Source: Turritopsis dohrnii (taxonomy: Eukaryota; Cnidaria; Hydrozoa; Anthoathecata; Oceaniidae). From it: a stretch of DNA of 64,000 nt. This document shows, piece after piece, positions 11,820 to 23,900 of this stretch. The position numbers and the translations under genes were made by a program. Below the pieces are notes generated by a model. That model was not told where the DNA came from, did no database searches, and worked only from the letters and a program-made list of their open reading frames with translations. Location of the stretch: assembly GCA_027922465.2 (NCBI GenBank), contig BQMF02000037.1, positions 1,302,001-1,366,000 on the forward strand, written 5' to 3'. Each line of letters begins with the position of its first letter. Position 1 is the first letter of the stretch.

Positions 11820-12868
11820 CAGGGCCCGCGCAGCGTTTTTGAAAGTGAGGGGCCAAAATATACAGACGAAATGACTACAGACAGTTTTTAGCGGCGTAAC
11901 GTTTGTGTTTTATTCGTCCCTTATAACCTATTATTATACAAGGCAACTTCAAATTAAAAGACAAAAACAAACAAAAAAAAAAGACCAATGATTGGGGGAT
12001 ATTTCAATCAGATCTAGGTATTTAAATCCTCTTCCGTGAATACACCAAATTCGTTCTTACGACTGGGTCGTCTGTCAACAAAATCGTTTGCAGCACTAAA
12101 GAGCGAGAGTTTATCCACAAGACATTTTTGTGTATTCAAAATTGCTAGCGCATTAAATCGTCGCTGCGTCATTGTTGAGCGCGTCCAAGTCTTAATTCTC
12201 CAGGCCATTGAAAATTATCTTTCGGGAGTTGCAGTCGTAGCTCAAGTCACAAGAATGATTCTCACAATGGTCTTGAGGTTTTGCATCAAAGCTCTTTGAC
12301 TAGCTGAAAGATCTTTTAGAATTGATAACATATCATCTAAGTGTGCAGGATTTTCATTGTGGAATGTGGTACGAACAATGGAGAGTTCTGAAGGCAATGC
12401 GGATGAGTCGATATTGTCACCAAAATCTCCCAATAATTTTTTCAACTCTGACTGATAATCTTCTCCCTAGATCGATTTCAACAATAACTGTTCCACATTT
12501 GAGAAAACGCTAAAACCCGGTTGCTCAAATCGGTTTTTAATAGCAGAAATAATCGAATCGATGGCTTGAAAGTAAATCATTTTGAAATGTTGGTGTGCAG
12601 ATGATGGATGGTAAACATTGGCACTGTGAGAAGCTTCCCTGCGATACTGCAGTATGGAATAATTTGGCTTGTTACGCTTCCTGAGAAACTCAGACTCGCC
12701 GAGTCGCCTGATTAACGAGGCTTTTTTTGAAACAAGCTCATGAAAAAGATCGATCAGCTGTTTATGAATAAAGATAGCGCTCAATCAAAGTAAAGAAATG
12801 ATTCGTTCTGTCATGGAAATCATCTCACAAGAAAAACGCTTTTTCTCGTCCCTGTTGCGCGGGCCCTG
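11820..12868 (-). mobile_element. hAT-like element with TIRs and 5-bp target duplication
   Basis: The ends are the inverted pair CAGGGCCCGCGCA (11820-11832) and its complement (12856-12868). Both sides are flanked by ACGTG (11815-11819 and 12869-12873), a 5-bp target duplication. The element is 1049 bp and carries a damaged hAT transposase on the minus strand. Its 5' part has been lost. Confidence 0.7.
12020..12784 (-). pseudogene. hAT-type transposase C-terminus (ZMYM1-like), frameshifted
   Basis: Minus-strand frames read REASHSANVYHPSSAHQHFK, then FQAIDSIISAIKNRFEQPGF, LPSELSIVRTTF, LKDLSASQRALM, a short gap, then LKTWTRSTMTQRRFNALAIL and FVDRRPSRKNEFG. This is the order of the C-terminal half of hAT transposases of the ZMYM1/52-kDa-repressor type, ending in the dimerisation region (SERSFSxLRRIKTxLRSTMxxxRLNxL). 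Two frame changes, near 12440-12470 and 12210-12245, break the protein. Confidence 0.75.
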
Positions 12869-13752
12869 ACGTGTAGCTATATGAAAAAGCCCTGACTCTT
12901 ATGTAAAGAGTTACAATTGAAAATAGAATGTCTTCTTCTACAGTGGAATTTATTTCCGTGTCACAATTTTCAGCAATCTGATGGAAACATTCCTTCCCAT
13001 ATTTGAAGTTACATAATTTAATGGACATTCTCTTTGTTTCTATTTCATCAGTTAGTCCTTTCTCTACTTCAGAATGAAATACCTCTCTACAATTGCAAAA
13101 ATTCTTTGTATTTCAGCTGTTATTACCTCAAGTCTCGATGTAGTGCTGATACTAACTTTCTGCTCAGAGTTACATTCTGATCTGCATTCTGGACAAAACT
13201 TGCTGACTTTCAGATGTTCTGACATGATGACTACATTTCACTTCATATCATATAGTTTTCAAAACATAACCACCAAGGTACTGCAACCCATATAACTCCC
13301 CATCATTAAGGTTTTTGATGTGAAAATCAGTATCAGCAGGTTGTTTTGCGTTGCATTTCTTCAATACCCTGTCACATAATTTCATCAAGAGAAGGGTAGT
13401 AGCATGTGGAGCTAAATTCTGATCACACAGCAAAAACTTATTTTCTTATTTTGAGCAAAAAAATTAACAAAATAAGAAAAAAGTTCTTGAATTAAGAAAT
13501 ATTTGCTTGTCCGAAGAGCAAGCAAAAAAATCTAGCTTAGATTATTTATATTCTTGAAATAAGTCTATTTTGCTTAAAACAAGTAGATTTTAACTGATTT
13601 AGTTAGTCCAAATATACTTGAAATAAGAAGGAAAAGCTTATTCAGCTTTTAAATTAAATGGGATAATGGTGATTAAATTAAAACAACGAGGATTGTTCAA
13701 CCGTTGATATTAACACAACACAAGCATATATACAAGTAAGTTAGGTTAGATG

Positions 13753-15140
13753 TTAGTTCTTATAAACGTAATATTCGGAATTGTATCTGTTATATAGTTG
13801 TATCAGATGCAACGGCACACTGTTATCGTCAAATAGTAGATTTTGGAGTATGTATAAGGCTGGTTGACAGGAAATGGGATAATCGATATCCAGCAGGTAA
13901 AATATTCCAAGAAATCCCAAAACCGCTTCGTCCAGTACACCAATGGATGATTGGCAGATAATGTATTGATTTGCCATCAAATAGACGTCATCGTTGTGCA
14001 AAATAATTGCAGGCGAACCTCCGTTTTTCTTAATAAACAGTTCTGGATCTTCGTGACTCTGTAAAAAGAAAATATTCTATAGCTATGAATGAATTTAAAT
14101 CAACTACAACTATGATTAAACTTTAGTGCTATTCCATAATAATGTCACATGATGGTGCTAAGATGAAAATAAAATTAGTAAATGTCAACAAATTTGCAAT
14201 CACATAAATAAGTAACAAAACACATAACTATACACATACATGGACTTTCACAGTATTCCTCTTCCAATGTGTTATCATCTGTTGTTTCATTTTGTTTTTC
14301 TAAACACAATTATACAGAGGTGAGTAATTTTAAAATTGACTGGCCAGGTGACCACTAAGTTGAATGAGTAAATGAAATGAAAGAGTAAAAATGAAAGCTT
14401 GGTCTCAGATCTCTACGAAGTTACATAAATGTACAATTATGAACCGAAACTTCTGAGGAGGTGCCCCTTTTTTTCATCTAGAGTTCGTTTTTCTTTAATA
14501 ACTGACGTTTTCTTGGGCCTGATATTGGCCCATCGTTTCTTTAATTTTTTTAAAAGTGTTCCCTAATAGAAAAACAAAACAAAATTTTATGTCTAAGGAA
14601 ATAAAGAAAAGTGTAAGATGAGAGTATTCAATGTGCTCACATGGGTGCCTTCGACATCTTTCAAGCCTGGATATGTGACAACAAGAGCCTTGGCCATTTC
14701 TTGTAGCTCCAAATATGAAGGCTCTCGTTTAAATGGAGGCATATATGCACTGCTTACCATATTCGTTATGGTTGCTCTGATAAGCCGGTGTTGAAGATCA
14801 CTAGGCAGCTTTTCATTTAAACCACAATACTTTGCTTAATCACTATCTTTATAAATAGTGTATGTTGGTGATTTCGATGTAACAGTGTAAGTCTAGAGAC
14901 AATAAAACTACTTTTATAGTTATCTTTCCTAAAAATTAATAGAATCAGCAAGGTTTTTTAATCAAGAACACTAACTTCTTAGATATTGCCAGTTGGAACT
15001 TTTCAGTGGTACAATCAAATGACACATCTGCAGAGTCACTGTTGGAAAATGAGGCATCATTATTTGCACTTCCCATTGATGACATCCTGAGCCAGAGCTG
15101 CACGAAACAGTGTCAGCATATTGTGCTTGTTCATCCTAGA
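13753..15140 (-). CDS. Transposon-carried protein resembling SAM-domain-containing-3-like family
   Basis: Minus-strand exons: about 15140-14975 (MSSMGSANNDASFSNSDSAD, then FDCTTEKFQLAISKK), 14820-14641 (LPSDLQHRLIRATITNMV, then LELQEMAKALVVTYPGLKD), 14562-14445 (LLKKLKKRWANIRPKK) and 14058-13753 (PELFIKKNGGSPAIILH, then VLDEAVLGFLGIFYLLDIDY). Donor GTGAGC at 14640 and acceptors at 14563 and 14059 are good. The order matches multi-copy animal proteins usually labelled sterile alpha motif domain-containing protein 3-like. In these a basic KxRWxNxR segment precedes a hydrophobic ALxxLFxLxYxLNxxYP segment. An exon between 14440 and 14060 seems to be missing. Start codon uncertain. Its function in transposition is unknown. 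Confidence 0.5.
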
Positions 15141-15964
15141 AAGTTTATCATAAGCAAAATAATAAGCATAAAAAGCATTTACACTTTTAACTCATCTGCG
15201 ATTTTTGTTTTGACCCATACCTTCATTCTTCCTAACTTCGGACACTCGTCCTAATTTCGGACGCAATAAATAAACAGACCTGTCTGGTTTACAAAATATA
15301 CATCCATACTCAACCAAACCACGAGAAATACTAAAATATTTTATAAAACAGAGAAGAGATGTTGAACAATGGTAATCATCACCGTGAAAAAAAGACATCG
15401 TGCAAGAAATAATTATAACGGCCTATACTACACACTCAAGAGATTTAATGGGCTTTGTTTGACTATAATGTATTTCATTGTAAAGTAGCTGAATGTGGAG
15501 ACATGTTTGTCCCTGTTAAGTATTATATAAATGATATTCTTGTAGAATACACAAAGGGGTCTAACCCGTTACATTATTAAGATAGTGTAAACTAATAGTA
15601 GGGAAGAATTGAATATACGTATAAAACAGTGTTTGCATGACCTCCAAAAGTGACAGCTAAAAAACTTAACATTAACTTTGTCATTTTCTATGCGTTTTTA
15701 GTTAACTTTGTCATTTGTTCCCTTCTTTCTTACAAGAAATGAAGTATTGTACAAGTATTGTATTTATTGTATTTACAAGTATTGTATTTATGGAAAAAAT
15801 TTACCTATATTGTAAGATTTTTGAGTATTCGTTTTATATTGAAGAACTTTCATATGAAGGGAAGTTGCTTGTTGTTCTTTTTTATCTCTGGTATACTGGT
15901 ATGCTTCATCTGAGGATTGGTATCTGAATTGAGTTTCAGGAAACTGGGAAACTGCGACATCTTT

Positions 15965-16510
15965 GCAGGAATCTTTAAGGGAAGTAATTATCGCGTGAAG
16001 AAAATTTTGCGAGTTTCGCGAATTTGCCTCAAATTCGCGAAATTATATTCTCACTAAATACTCCATTTTTTCAAATTCACAAATTTAAATTCTCGCGAAA
16101 AAGTGAAAATCTAAATCGTTTTTATCACACTCAATTCATTAGAATGGGAAATTCCTAATTGCATCCAATAGCCGACTTTTTCATTTCTTGTGAGTGCCGA
16201 TGGAGTTAAATATTTACAATATTCAGTGTCCAAGCTAAACAATTATTATGATTTCTAAGTTCTCCATTGTCAGTAAATGTTTTAACACGTGGTGGTGGTG
16301 ACGAAAAATTTGATCTCGGAATAAAATATGAATAGTGAACGGATAGTGTATCCATCTCATAGAGCTCGAAAAACTGATGAAAAAAATGTATGGGATCGTT
16401 TCTGTACTACCAACGATTGCCGAGATATCGCGTGAGAAAGTTGCGCGAATTTTGATGTTTGTAAATTCGCGAAAATAAATTCTCGCGAAAGTTTCTTTCT
16501 CTAAGGTAAG
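15965..16510. repeat. Partial copies of TTCGCGAAAATAAAT repeat family
   Basis: Two blocks (about 15985-16115 and 16430-16500) contain GCGAATTTGCC, AATTCGCGAAA and AAATTCTCGCGAAA strings. These are the signature of the element at 28837-29498. Between them, 16335-16430 belongs to another dispersed family also seen at 17150-17240 and, inverted, near 19175-19290. Confidence 0.6.
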
Positions 16511-16534
16511 AATACGTTCCTTTAATGCATGACT

Positions 16535-16655
16535 GGTCTTTGAACACATCAATCTTTGAACGCGTATCAATCTTTGAACGCACATCAATCCATGAACGCG
16601 TATCAGTCTTTGAACGCACATCAATCCATGAACGCACATCAATCTTTGAACGCAC
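16535..16655. repeat. 18-bp minisatellite TCTTTGAACGCACATCAA
   Basis: About 6.5 units of 18 bp alternate between TCTTTGAACGC and TCCATGAACGC forms, with CGTATC or CACATC linkers. All six frames stay open because the period is a multiple of three. This creates spurious repetitive open frames and is no evidence for a gene. Confidence 0.85.
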
Positions 16656-17136
16656 ATACTTGTTTTTAAGCAAAAAAATCTTATTTTCAGAATTTTGTTT
16701 TCTCAATAAGAAAAAAAAAATTCAACTTAAGCAAAAAAATCTTATTTTTAGAATATCATTTCCTTGGTAGGAATAATATTCTTATTTTAAGAAAAATTTT
16801 CTGGTTAAGAATAAATACTTCTTAATTTTCTTATTTCAAGTAAAACTTTACTGAAAACAAGAAATATTCTCTTGAATAATTCTAACTAAGATTATTGGTT
16901 TTTGCTGTGCATGAAAGTAATCTTCTTTATGGAAACTATATCACTGTAAAATGAAGAATAAAATTTTTCGTTATCACCCTTTTTTAAACATGTTCACTCT
17001 GTTTGTTATTTTTTTAAGACTTTCATTGTTTATTTTTATATATATACTAGTAACCCTGGTAAAATTTTTTACCAAACTTAACTTCGAAAACAATAGGTCA
17101 AATCCACCATTCCCGTGTACATACCCCGTGACGAAA

Positions 17137-19300
17137 AAATAAGTCATAGAATCGCAGCTCAAAAGTGTATCTATGTTGTAGAGCTCGAAAAACTGATCAA
17201 AAAAGTGTATGGGATCGTTTCGCTACGGCCAACCGTTACAGAGATATCGTCGGTTAAAGATTTTGATGACGTCATAGCCGCAATACCAAAAATAATTTAG
17301 GACCAAATTTTGTGTCACCCCATCACCCGTATCGCGGACCCTAAAAAACGTCAGTTTTCCCTATTGGTTCTCGAGATATTTCCCCAAAAACCTCGCGTTC
17401 GATTAGGGATGCAATGCAATGAATCCCCGTGATAGATTAAAAAACTGACGTCACGACACTTGCTACTATATAATAATCGTAAAAAAACGCACATGGCCTA
17501 ACGAAAAATATGACCACGATTAAGAAGATTTTGACCTTAAAATTCAACAAAATTTATCACTCTCTAAAATAAAAGTGTGACACACACTCGCTATTATATA
17601 TAAGGTAAAATTTATATATATAGGACACAAGTCACTTTAAACTTTGTATTGTTTCATCCATCATGTTCTTTATTCCTAGCAAACAGAACTGCAACAATTT
17701 TCTTTCATCTTCAGCACCATTATGACTGTGGGTGGCTTTAAACAAGTACAACATTGAATTCTGGGGGAGGGGGAGGCTTTCTCACAATTTTTGTGAAGGA
17801 TTGTGGATACGAAGTAGGAAATGTTGATTTGTCCGAAGCAGTAACTCTGTGTTCCGTCATTAACTTTGCTGACATGATGGTTCTCTAACTATCCCGTTTC
17901 CATGACAAGTTAAACGTGAGTCATAATGCTCGCAATAAATAAAAGCGTGCGCATGCGTGACATATTATTCCGTCCCGGCTAGACAGGATAATTGTGATTA
18001 CATGGAAAAAAACACCGCTTAAGCGAGATCCCGGCAAAAATAAATGTACAGTAAGAATTGCATTAAAACTAGGATCTCGTGAAAACGTCTCGTCTCACCT
18101 TGCTGGATAATCATCCCCACAGTGTGTACACCACCAGAATTGTTTTTGTTGTTCCAGTCATAAACTGTTGTGCGTAACATCGGAATACCGAGCACCCAGT
18201 TTCTATTCTCACTCTTTTCTCAGTTTCTTTCCTCAGCATCTTTTTAGCTTACAAATACGATAAACCTCTGCACACTGGGAAAACCACCACGGAGGAGTAC
18301 ATTTTTATACAAAGTCTGACAAATAATCCACACTATTTCAATAGAAATGCTTTCCGTTGCGGGGACTTTTTTTCTGGCCAATGTTTTTGATAATGATATG
18401 TTGAAAGTTTTATTTGGGAGTTCTGTTAACACCATTAGAATCCTTTATCCTCATTAACAATATGGTTTAAGAGATAAAAGAATTTTTCCAATGCTTGTCA
18501 TAATGCTGATTATCATTTACTTTTATTTAGCTATTTATTTCATGAAAGAAAAGCAAATTTTGTAAATTGGGAACGGGTTTATAAAAAGTTTGTTCAACTG
18601 GATCTGCAAGATACTGGTGACGATAAGAAAACATGTCGAATCTGATCTGCATTTTAACTGGTAGAGCTTTTGTTTTGTTTATTGGTTATTTATTGGCGTT
18701 GAATCTTGAGGACGTCGTTAATTTTTAGGGCGTGTTTCTTCGCGGATATGTTTGTATTCTTTAAACATGTTTATAAAGGAGCCTAATGAGGCAAATAGAG
18801 ACATGAACATGGATACACATGGACATGGACACACCGGGATATAAAAATAAATATATTTCTTAGGATTCTTTGTGTAAGAGGAAGGCTTCACCAAACATTA
18901 TGTTAACTTAATTATATATGCAACATATATGAGAGAACGATGATTTTGAATAAGGATTCTCAACAAAACTTTTCACATAAAGCGATTTCGTGGGTATCTG
19001 TGAAAAACAATCCTATTGCATAACCGAATTTAAGGGGTAAAATATCTCGAAAACCGATTAGGATAACTGACGTTTTTTTTGGAGTCTGCAACGGGATGAC
19101 AAAGCATTTTACAAGCATTTGGAGACGGCGATGTAACCTATTGAAATGTTTGGTGGACGATATCTGAGTCAGTAGTCGTTGGTCGTAGGAAAATCACCAC
19201 ATACATTTTTCGTTTCCATTTTCCAGCTCAACAACATGGATACATTTTCTGTTCACCATTTCGTGATGTTATTTTTCATCACATGGGATCACGTGGGATT
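17137..19300. repeat. Inverted pair of a dispersed repeat (arms 17137-17400 and 19015-19300)
   Basis: The left arm has GTATCTATGTTGTAGAGCTC, then GTGTATGGGATCGTTTC, CAACCGTTACAGAGATATCG, CACCCCATCACCCG and AAAAACGTCAGTTTTCC. The complement of 19015-19300 has the same blocks in the same order at about 70 percent identity. The middle (17400-19010) has no recognisable gene. It includes a CCCGGCTAGAC/GATCCCGGCAAA piece (17970-18030) related to the MITE at 24432. Confidence 0.55.
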
Positions 19301-20520
19301 TTAATGAATCAACTTCGAAATTAAAAATGTTCACGAAAAATTCACTCAGAATACTAGTAATTAAGGATCTACCACAATTTTAAGCCTGGGAAGAATTAAG
19401 GTTGTAAAATACATTAAAGAAAGTACAAAAGTTTTCAGTAAAAGTAAAAGAAAGTTTCATCAGTTGGCAACTAAGCTATTAAAACATTAAACTGAGTATA
19501 GATGACTCAACTTTTAGAAATTTCAATCTCTTTATAATCTCCCTTTTGTTCATGTTGTCTTTATGATTAAATGCTGCTACAAGAAAATCTTGGCAAATTT
19601 GTTGAAAAACCACTGCAAAGGAGTGCATTTTTATAGAAATATACACACACAATCAATAAAAATGCTCTTCATCGCAGGGTCTTTTTGGCGATTTTCGTTT
19701 TAATCTGGTAACCCAACCTCGTTTTCAAAATTTCTTTCAACCATTATGCTGGGAGTTTAAAATTAGAAGATAATTACTAAGTGATTAAGCCAAACAATTA
19801 GTGGGGAAAAAATTAACGAGGTCGGGTTCAATCATTCGGATAATTCGGGAAATTCGTGTAAAGTGTATCCCAACATGTATTTAGAGTTGATGTGTTATAG
19901 AGAAAAACCTCATGCCTTATCACATCGCTTGAATCATTTGGATGGAATAGTCCATTGGTTCGGAGACTTCTGTTATAAACAAATTCTGGTAAAAGCGTCC
20001 ACGGAATACTTCCATCTAGAAAACAATAGCCGCTGTATGTAGAGTACTCCTATGTGGGCTAAATTGGTATGCTGAGAAGTGTCAGGTATTCTCGTTACCT
20101 GGAACACTCGAGGAAACAAATAGTTGTTGGTCCCCCTTATAGTGAATCCCCACTTAAACAAATCTTTCAAGGGTTATGGAAACTTCATGAGATTCACTTA
20201 GTATTATTGCAAATCACAAGACATCCAACTAACTTTTCTTTTATGTCAATAAATTCGTCTCCATTGCGGTTAGAGTACTGAGCCATGCATTCTTGAGAGC
20301 ACTGGGACAAAGGTTGTTTCATACCTTAATATCCTTTGTTCATTTTGTTTTCAATTATTTTTTGCAGTGTTTTTTGACAACTTTATAAAACAAAGTAGCT
20401 AAGGACTCGGCTTCCCTGTGGGTAAATTTGATTGCATAGGAGTGCATTTCTATGGAAGTATACAGACTATTTCAATAAAAATGCTCTTCCTCGCAGTGAC
20501 TTTTTGACGATTTTGCATAC
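18290..20520 (+). repeat. Dispersed ~110-bp repeat, three copies here and others elsewhere
   Basis: Consensus GGAGTGCATTTYTATRGAA, then CACACTATTTCAATAAAAAT, GCTCTTCMTCGCAGTGACTT and TTTGACGATTTTGC. Copies begin near 18293, 19619 and 20430. Partial copies lie at 22283-22320 and 26160-26215, and a reversed copy at about 54110-54185. The rest of 17.4-20.9 kb shows no exon that I can support. Confidence 0.75.
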
Positions 20521-20986
20521 TGGGTTATAACAAATAACCAGGAAGTGAAAAATCCAAAACTCAAAAAGTGAAGGCAGAAATATAAAAACAGTGAATCATA
20601 CAGCATGTGCGTCCGGAATTCCCGATCTACGAAACCGAGTTTGATAATATAACGTTGCAAACCAGATAAGAAACTGGGAAATCCGTAAGAGTGTTTTGAG
20701 CAACAGCAAAGGAAAAACAACCGGTCACGAAAACTTTACTGACTGACAATAACATTTAGTTCAAAAGATAAAGAGAAACGTTATGTCATGGTCCCGACAA
20801 GTATAATCCCCTATTGTAGTTGAAAATAAATCTTGGGAAAATGCAAGAATTGATTAAAAATACTTCTTCCTTCTTCTAGCATATAAGTAGATCCCAGAAA
20901 AGCTGAGATTGAGAATAAAATAAGCAGATTAGTTCTTATAGATTTTATAGTTCTTATAGATACATGCACACCGTTTTCATTTCTAG

Positions 20987-23900
20987 TGTTGGTAGCACTC
21001 CTTTCATTATCAACCAGTCGACCATACGACAAGCCAAAGGAAAAAGAGGTTCCATATCTTCCTTCAAAACCCATAGACTGTAGCAGTTGGAATGCCGCTG
21101 GCAAAGCACTATGTCGTAACGAGAATAGGTTGATTCAAGGTATGTGTGTTTGAGTATATGACCTTAAGTACCAAAATAGCATCGGTAAAGTTGAAATGTT
21201 ATATCAACAAGCAATTTCATCTCATCATTGATTTAGGCAAGATCAAATATATGTATATAAAAATCGTTTTTTTACCGAGAGCATTTTTTGAGATGATTCG
21301 GTATCGAAGCAAATCTGAAACTGTTTCATAAGTCTTTCTTAAACGCTCCATTTAATGCGATGATTTCCATGAACACCAAATAAATGCCAAACATTCTCCA
21401 GCCTACATTACGATATACGTGTTATAGTGAACGTCTATTGAGATTCGAAAATTTCTCGGAATCTAGGCTCATTTTTCTCCTTGATTTTTCTTTTTCAATA
21501 CTCAAACATTCGCTTTGTACACTTTTGCTGACGTGGAAAACATCCAACCAATCCACGTTAGCTGTGTATTATCACGTGACCAAAAAAGTGTTCAAAAGAT
21601 ACTCCATTCACAGGAGTTCGAAAATACCGACTAAAGAACTTTTAATTTTCTAATAGTTACGGTGTAGGTAACTGGGTTCTGTTACAAAAGTACTTGTTAT
21701 GTCGGACGGACAAATCGATACTTCAGAGCTACCGTATTTAATCGAATAAGCGCCCCCTTCCAAATAACCGCCCCTTTCGAATAAGCGCCCCCTCCTTTCA
21801 GGTGAATTTTGAAATAAGCGCCCCTACTCATATAAGCGCCCCTGGGCGATTATTCGAGTACATAAATAAGAGCAAAAGGGGGCGCTTATTTGAGTTTTTG
21901 TACAATAGAAAACAACAAGTATTTAAAAGAATATAGCTTTCTTTTTTATTTCCTTTTCATGCTCAAATTTCATTTCAAAATATTCATATTTTTCTTTTTT
22001 CTTCAAAAGTTCATTGTTAAGGATAGTCATCATCTCTTTATTTTGCGTCAAAGCACTGTATCTTGTATCTGTATCTTCTGTTTCTGTAAATATTACTCGA
22101 AACCTTTATATATTTTCTTACTATTTATGATACAAAAAAATTAAAGTTTAACAAAAACACAGTATTTTAAATAAGCGCCCCTACTCGAATAAGCGCCCCT
22201 TTCGAATAAGCGCCCCCTCTAAAAATTGAATTTTTAAATAAGCGCCTTTATGATACAATATCAAGCAAACCTTTTTCGAAAAATGCTCTCCGTCACAGTG
22301 ATTTTTTGACAATTTTGCCCATTGTGAAATCAACGCTACGTATCACCTTTTGCAACACCTATGACAGACTGTTTTATGGCAAAGCTGATTTCTAACTTTG
22401 TGATTTTGAAGATGTTTTGAATAATTATAGGCCTTCCTTTGCCCAAAAACCTGTACGAGGGAGATTTATTGATCAAGGAAGAGAGCAAACCGCATCATCG
22501 TAGCAGAAGAGTTGTGGTAGAGCAACGCAAATGGCCGAAAAGCGACGATGGGTATGTTTACATTCCATACGAGTTTGGAACTACCCTGAATAACGGTGAG
22601 TGATAGTATGTCTACTGAAACGAGTTATTTCAGAAATCAATTTGAGTGCAAAATGTGAACTACTTAGAATTTACAGAACTTCTTGAAAAAAAAAAAAAAA
22701 AACGGTAAAAGACTATATTGTATATCTTTATAACGTTTGACATCCAATTTCCTGGAATGTCACAATTATGAGCTTGAGACGAAAAAGAATCGCTGAACGT
22801 AAATTTGATTAGAAAAGGCAGTTCTATCTAATGCTTAATGGTGATATCTCGGTTTGTGTCATAAAAATATGGAAGAAATGTCGATATGACATATAAATTA
22901 TGTCTATATGTCATGTAAATTATGGAGGAAATGTTGCATGTAAGTTTCAGGCTGGTTCACACTTGCTTGCGTTGCGTCATTCTCGCGCTGTGTGATGAAG
23001 TAAGTGACGCGAGAATGCAACACAAAAGAACATCAAAACTTATTGATATATTGCGGCATTGTGTCACCCTTTCTGCACTCTTGATTCTTCAACTTTTATA
23101 ATGTGAACATAAGCGCAAGGTGAACTGTACTGGAATATATTGACCCCTTAGAATATTTTCACCCCCCGTGGTTTACGTTTATGACCTGTTAAGTTTTCTT
23201 TGTTATTGTTAGGGTTAGGATTAGAGATTCGCCATAGCGGTCATTATATTTTAGTACAGAACAAATCATTTTCGTATTTTGATGAAAGAAATGGAATAAC
23301 TGAAAGATGTCGGCTGAAAGTGAACAAAAGTTAGCTGAAGCTGTAAGAAAGTATCCTGTGTTCTAAGATAAACAGTAGAAATATTCTTAAAGATAAAAAC
23401 AAGAAAAACTTGCTTGGGACGACGTAGCCATGGCAACAAATTTAGAAAATGTTAAGAAGATTTTTTTTTTAATCGATAAATTTCCTGCATCCATCAATAT
23501 GGTTCTTCTTACAGAGAAAGCGTATAGGATAAAATATATATACATGGTGTAACGTATAATGTATAAAAACGTATAATAATAAATTAAAATAATAATAAAT
23601 ATTACGGACATAACTTATACTAAATTAGATTAAATTAAGAAATAGGGTAACAAGTGTGGTTGAAGAGTTGATTGGGTGTCGCAGTAAGTTGGATAATGAA
23701 ATAAATCGTTTAATTTGTTACTTTATTCATTTTTTGTTTATTCTTGATTGTTTATTCTTGACCTGTTCATATTACTTTGTTTAAATCGTGTAGTAACTGA
23801 TGCATTTATGCAAGCAACCGAAGATTTTCATCGCTTATCCTGCATTAGACTGATTCCGCGACAACCAAATAACGCAGACCATGCAGATTACATATTTCTT

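Larger units (their letters stand above)
13426..16909. mobile_element. CACTA-like (EnSpm-type) element, 3.48 kb
   Basis: Terminal inverted repeats CACAGCAAAAAC (13426-13437 and complement 16898-16909) are followed on both sides by AAGCAAAAAAATCTTATTTT-like AT-rich subterminal repeats. A 2-bp CA duplication flanks the element. Animal CACTA elements often begin CACTGCAAAAA, so the class is a good guess. The insertion lies inside the reading frame of an older transposase relic. The interior carries a multi-exon minus-strand gene, a minisatellite and pieces of another repeat family. No DDE transposase was recognised. Confidence 0.6.
11690..16945 (-). pseudogene. Unclassified transposase-like relic split by two insertions
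   Basis: Minus-strand coding pieces lie at about 16945-16910, 13425-12870 and 11815-11735. They read FHKEDYFH, then DQNLAPHATTLLLMKLCDRV, LNDGELYGLQYLGGYVL, ITAEIQRIFAIVERYF, EDILFSIVTLYIRVRAFSY and, after the second break, KDVQAKALRTDLKR. The reading frame joins across the 13426-16909 insertion once one CA duplicate is removed. It also picks up, with a one-base slip, across the 11820-12868 insertion. The GLQYLxGYV and LYIRVRAFSF strings recur in transposon-encoded proteins of invertebrates, but I cannot name the superfamily. Several stops and shifts show decay. Confidence 0.55.

Noticed and set aside
16407..16770. Open frames on both strands with hexapeptide repeats such as FERTSI or RSKIDV
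   Set aside because: They are produced by the 18-bp minisatellite at 16535-16655, whose period is divisible by three.
20811..21104. 97-codon minus-strand open frame
   Set aside because: It is antisense to the first astacin exon, which has splice sites and homology on the plus strand.
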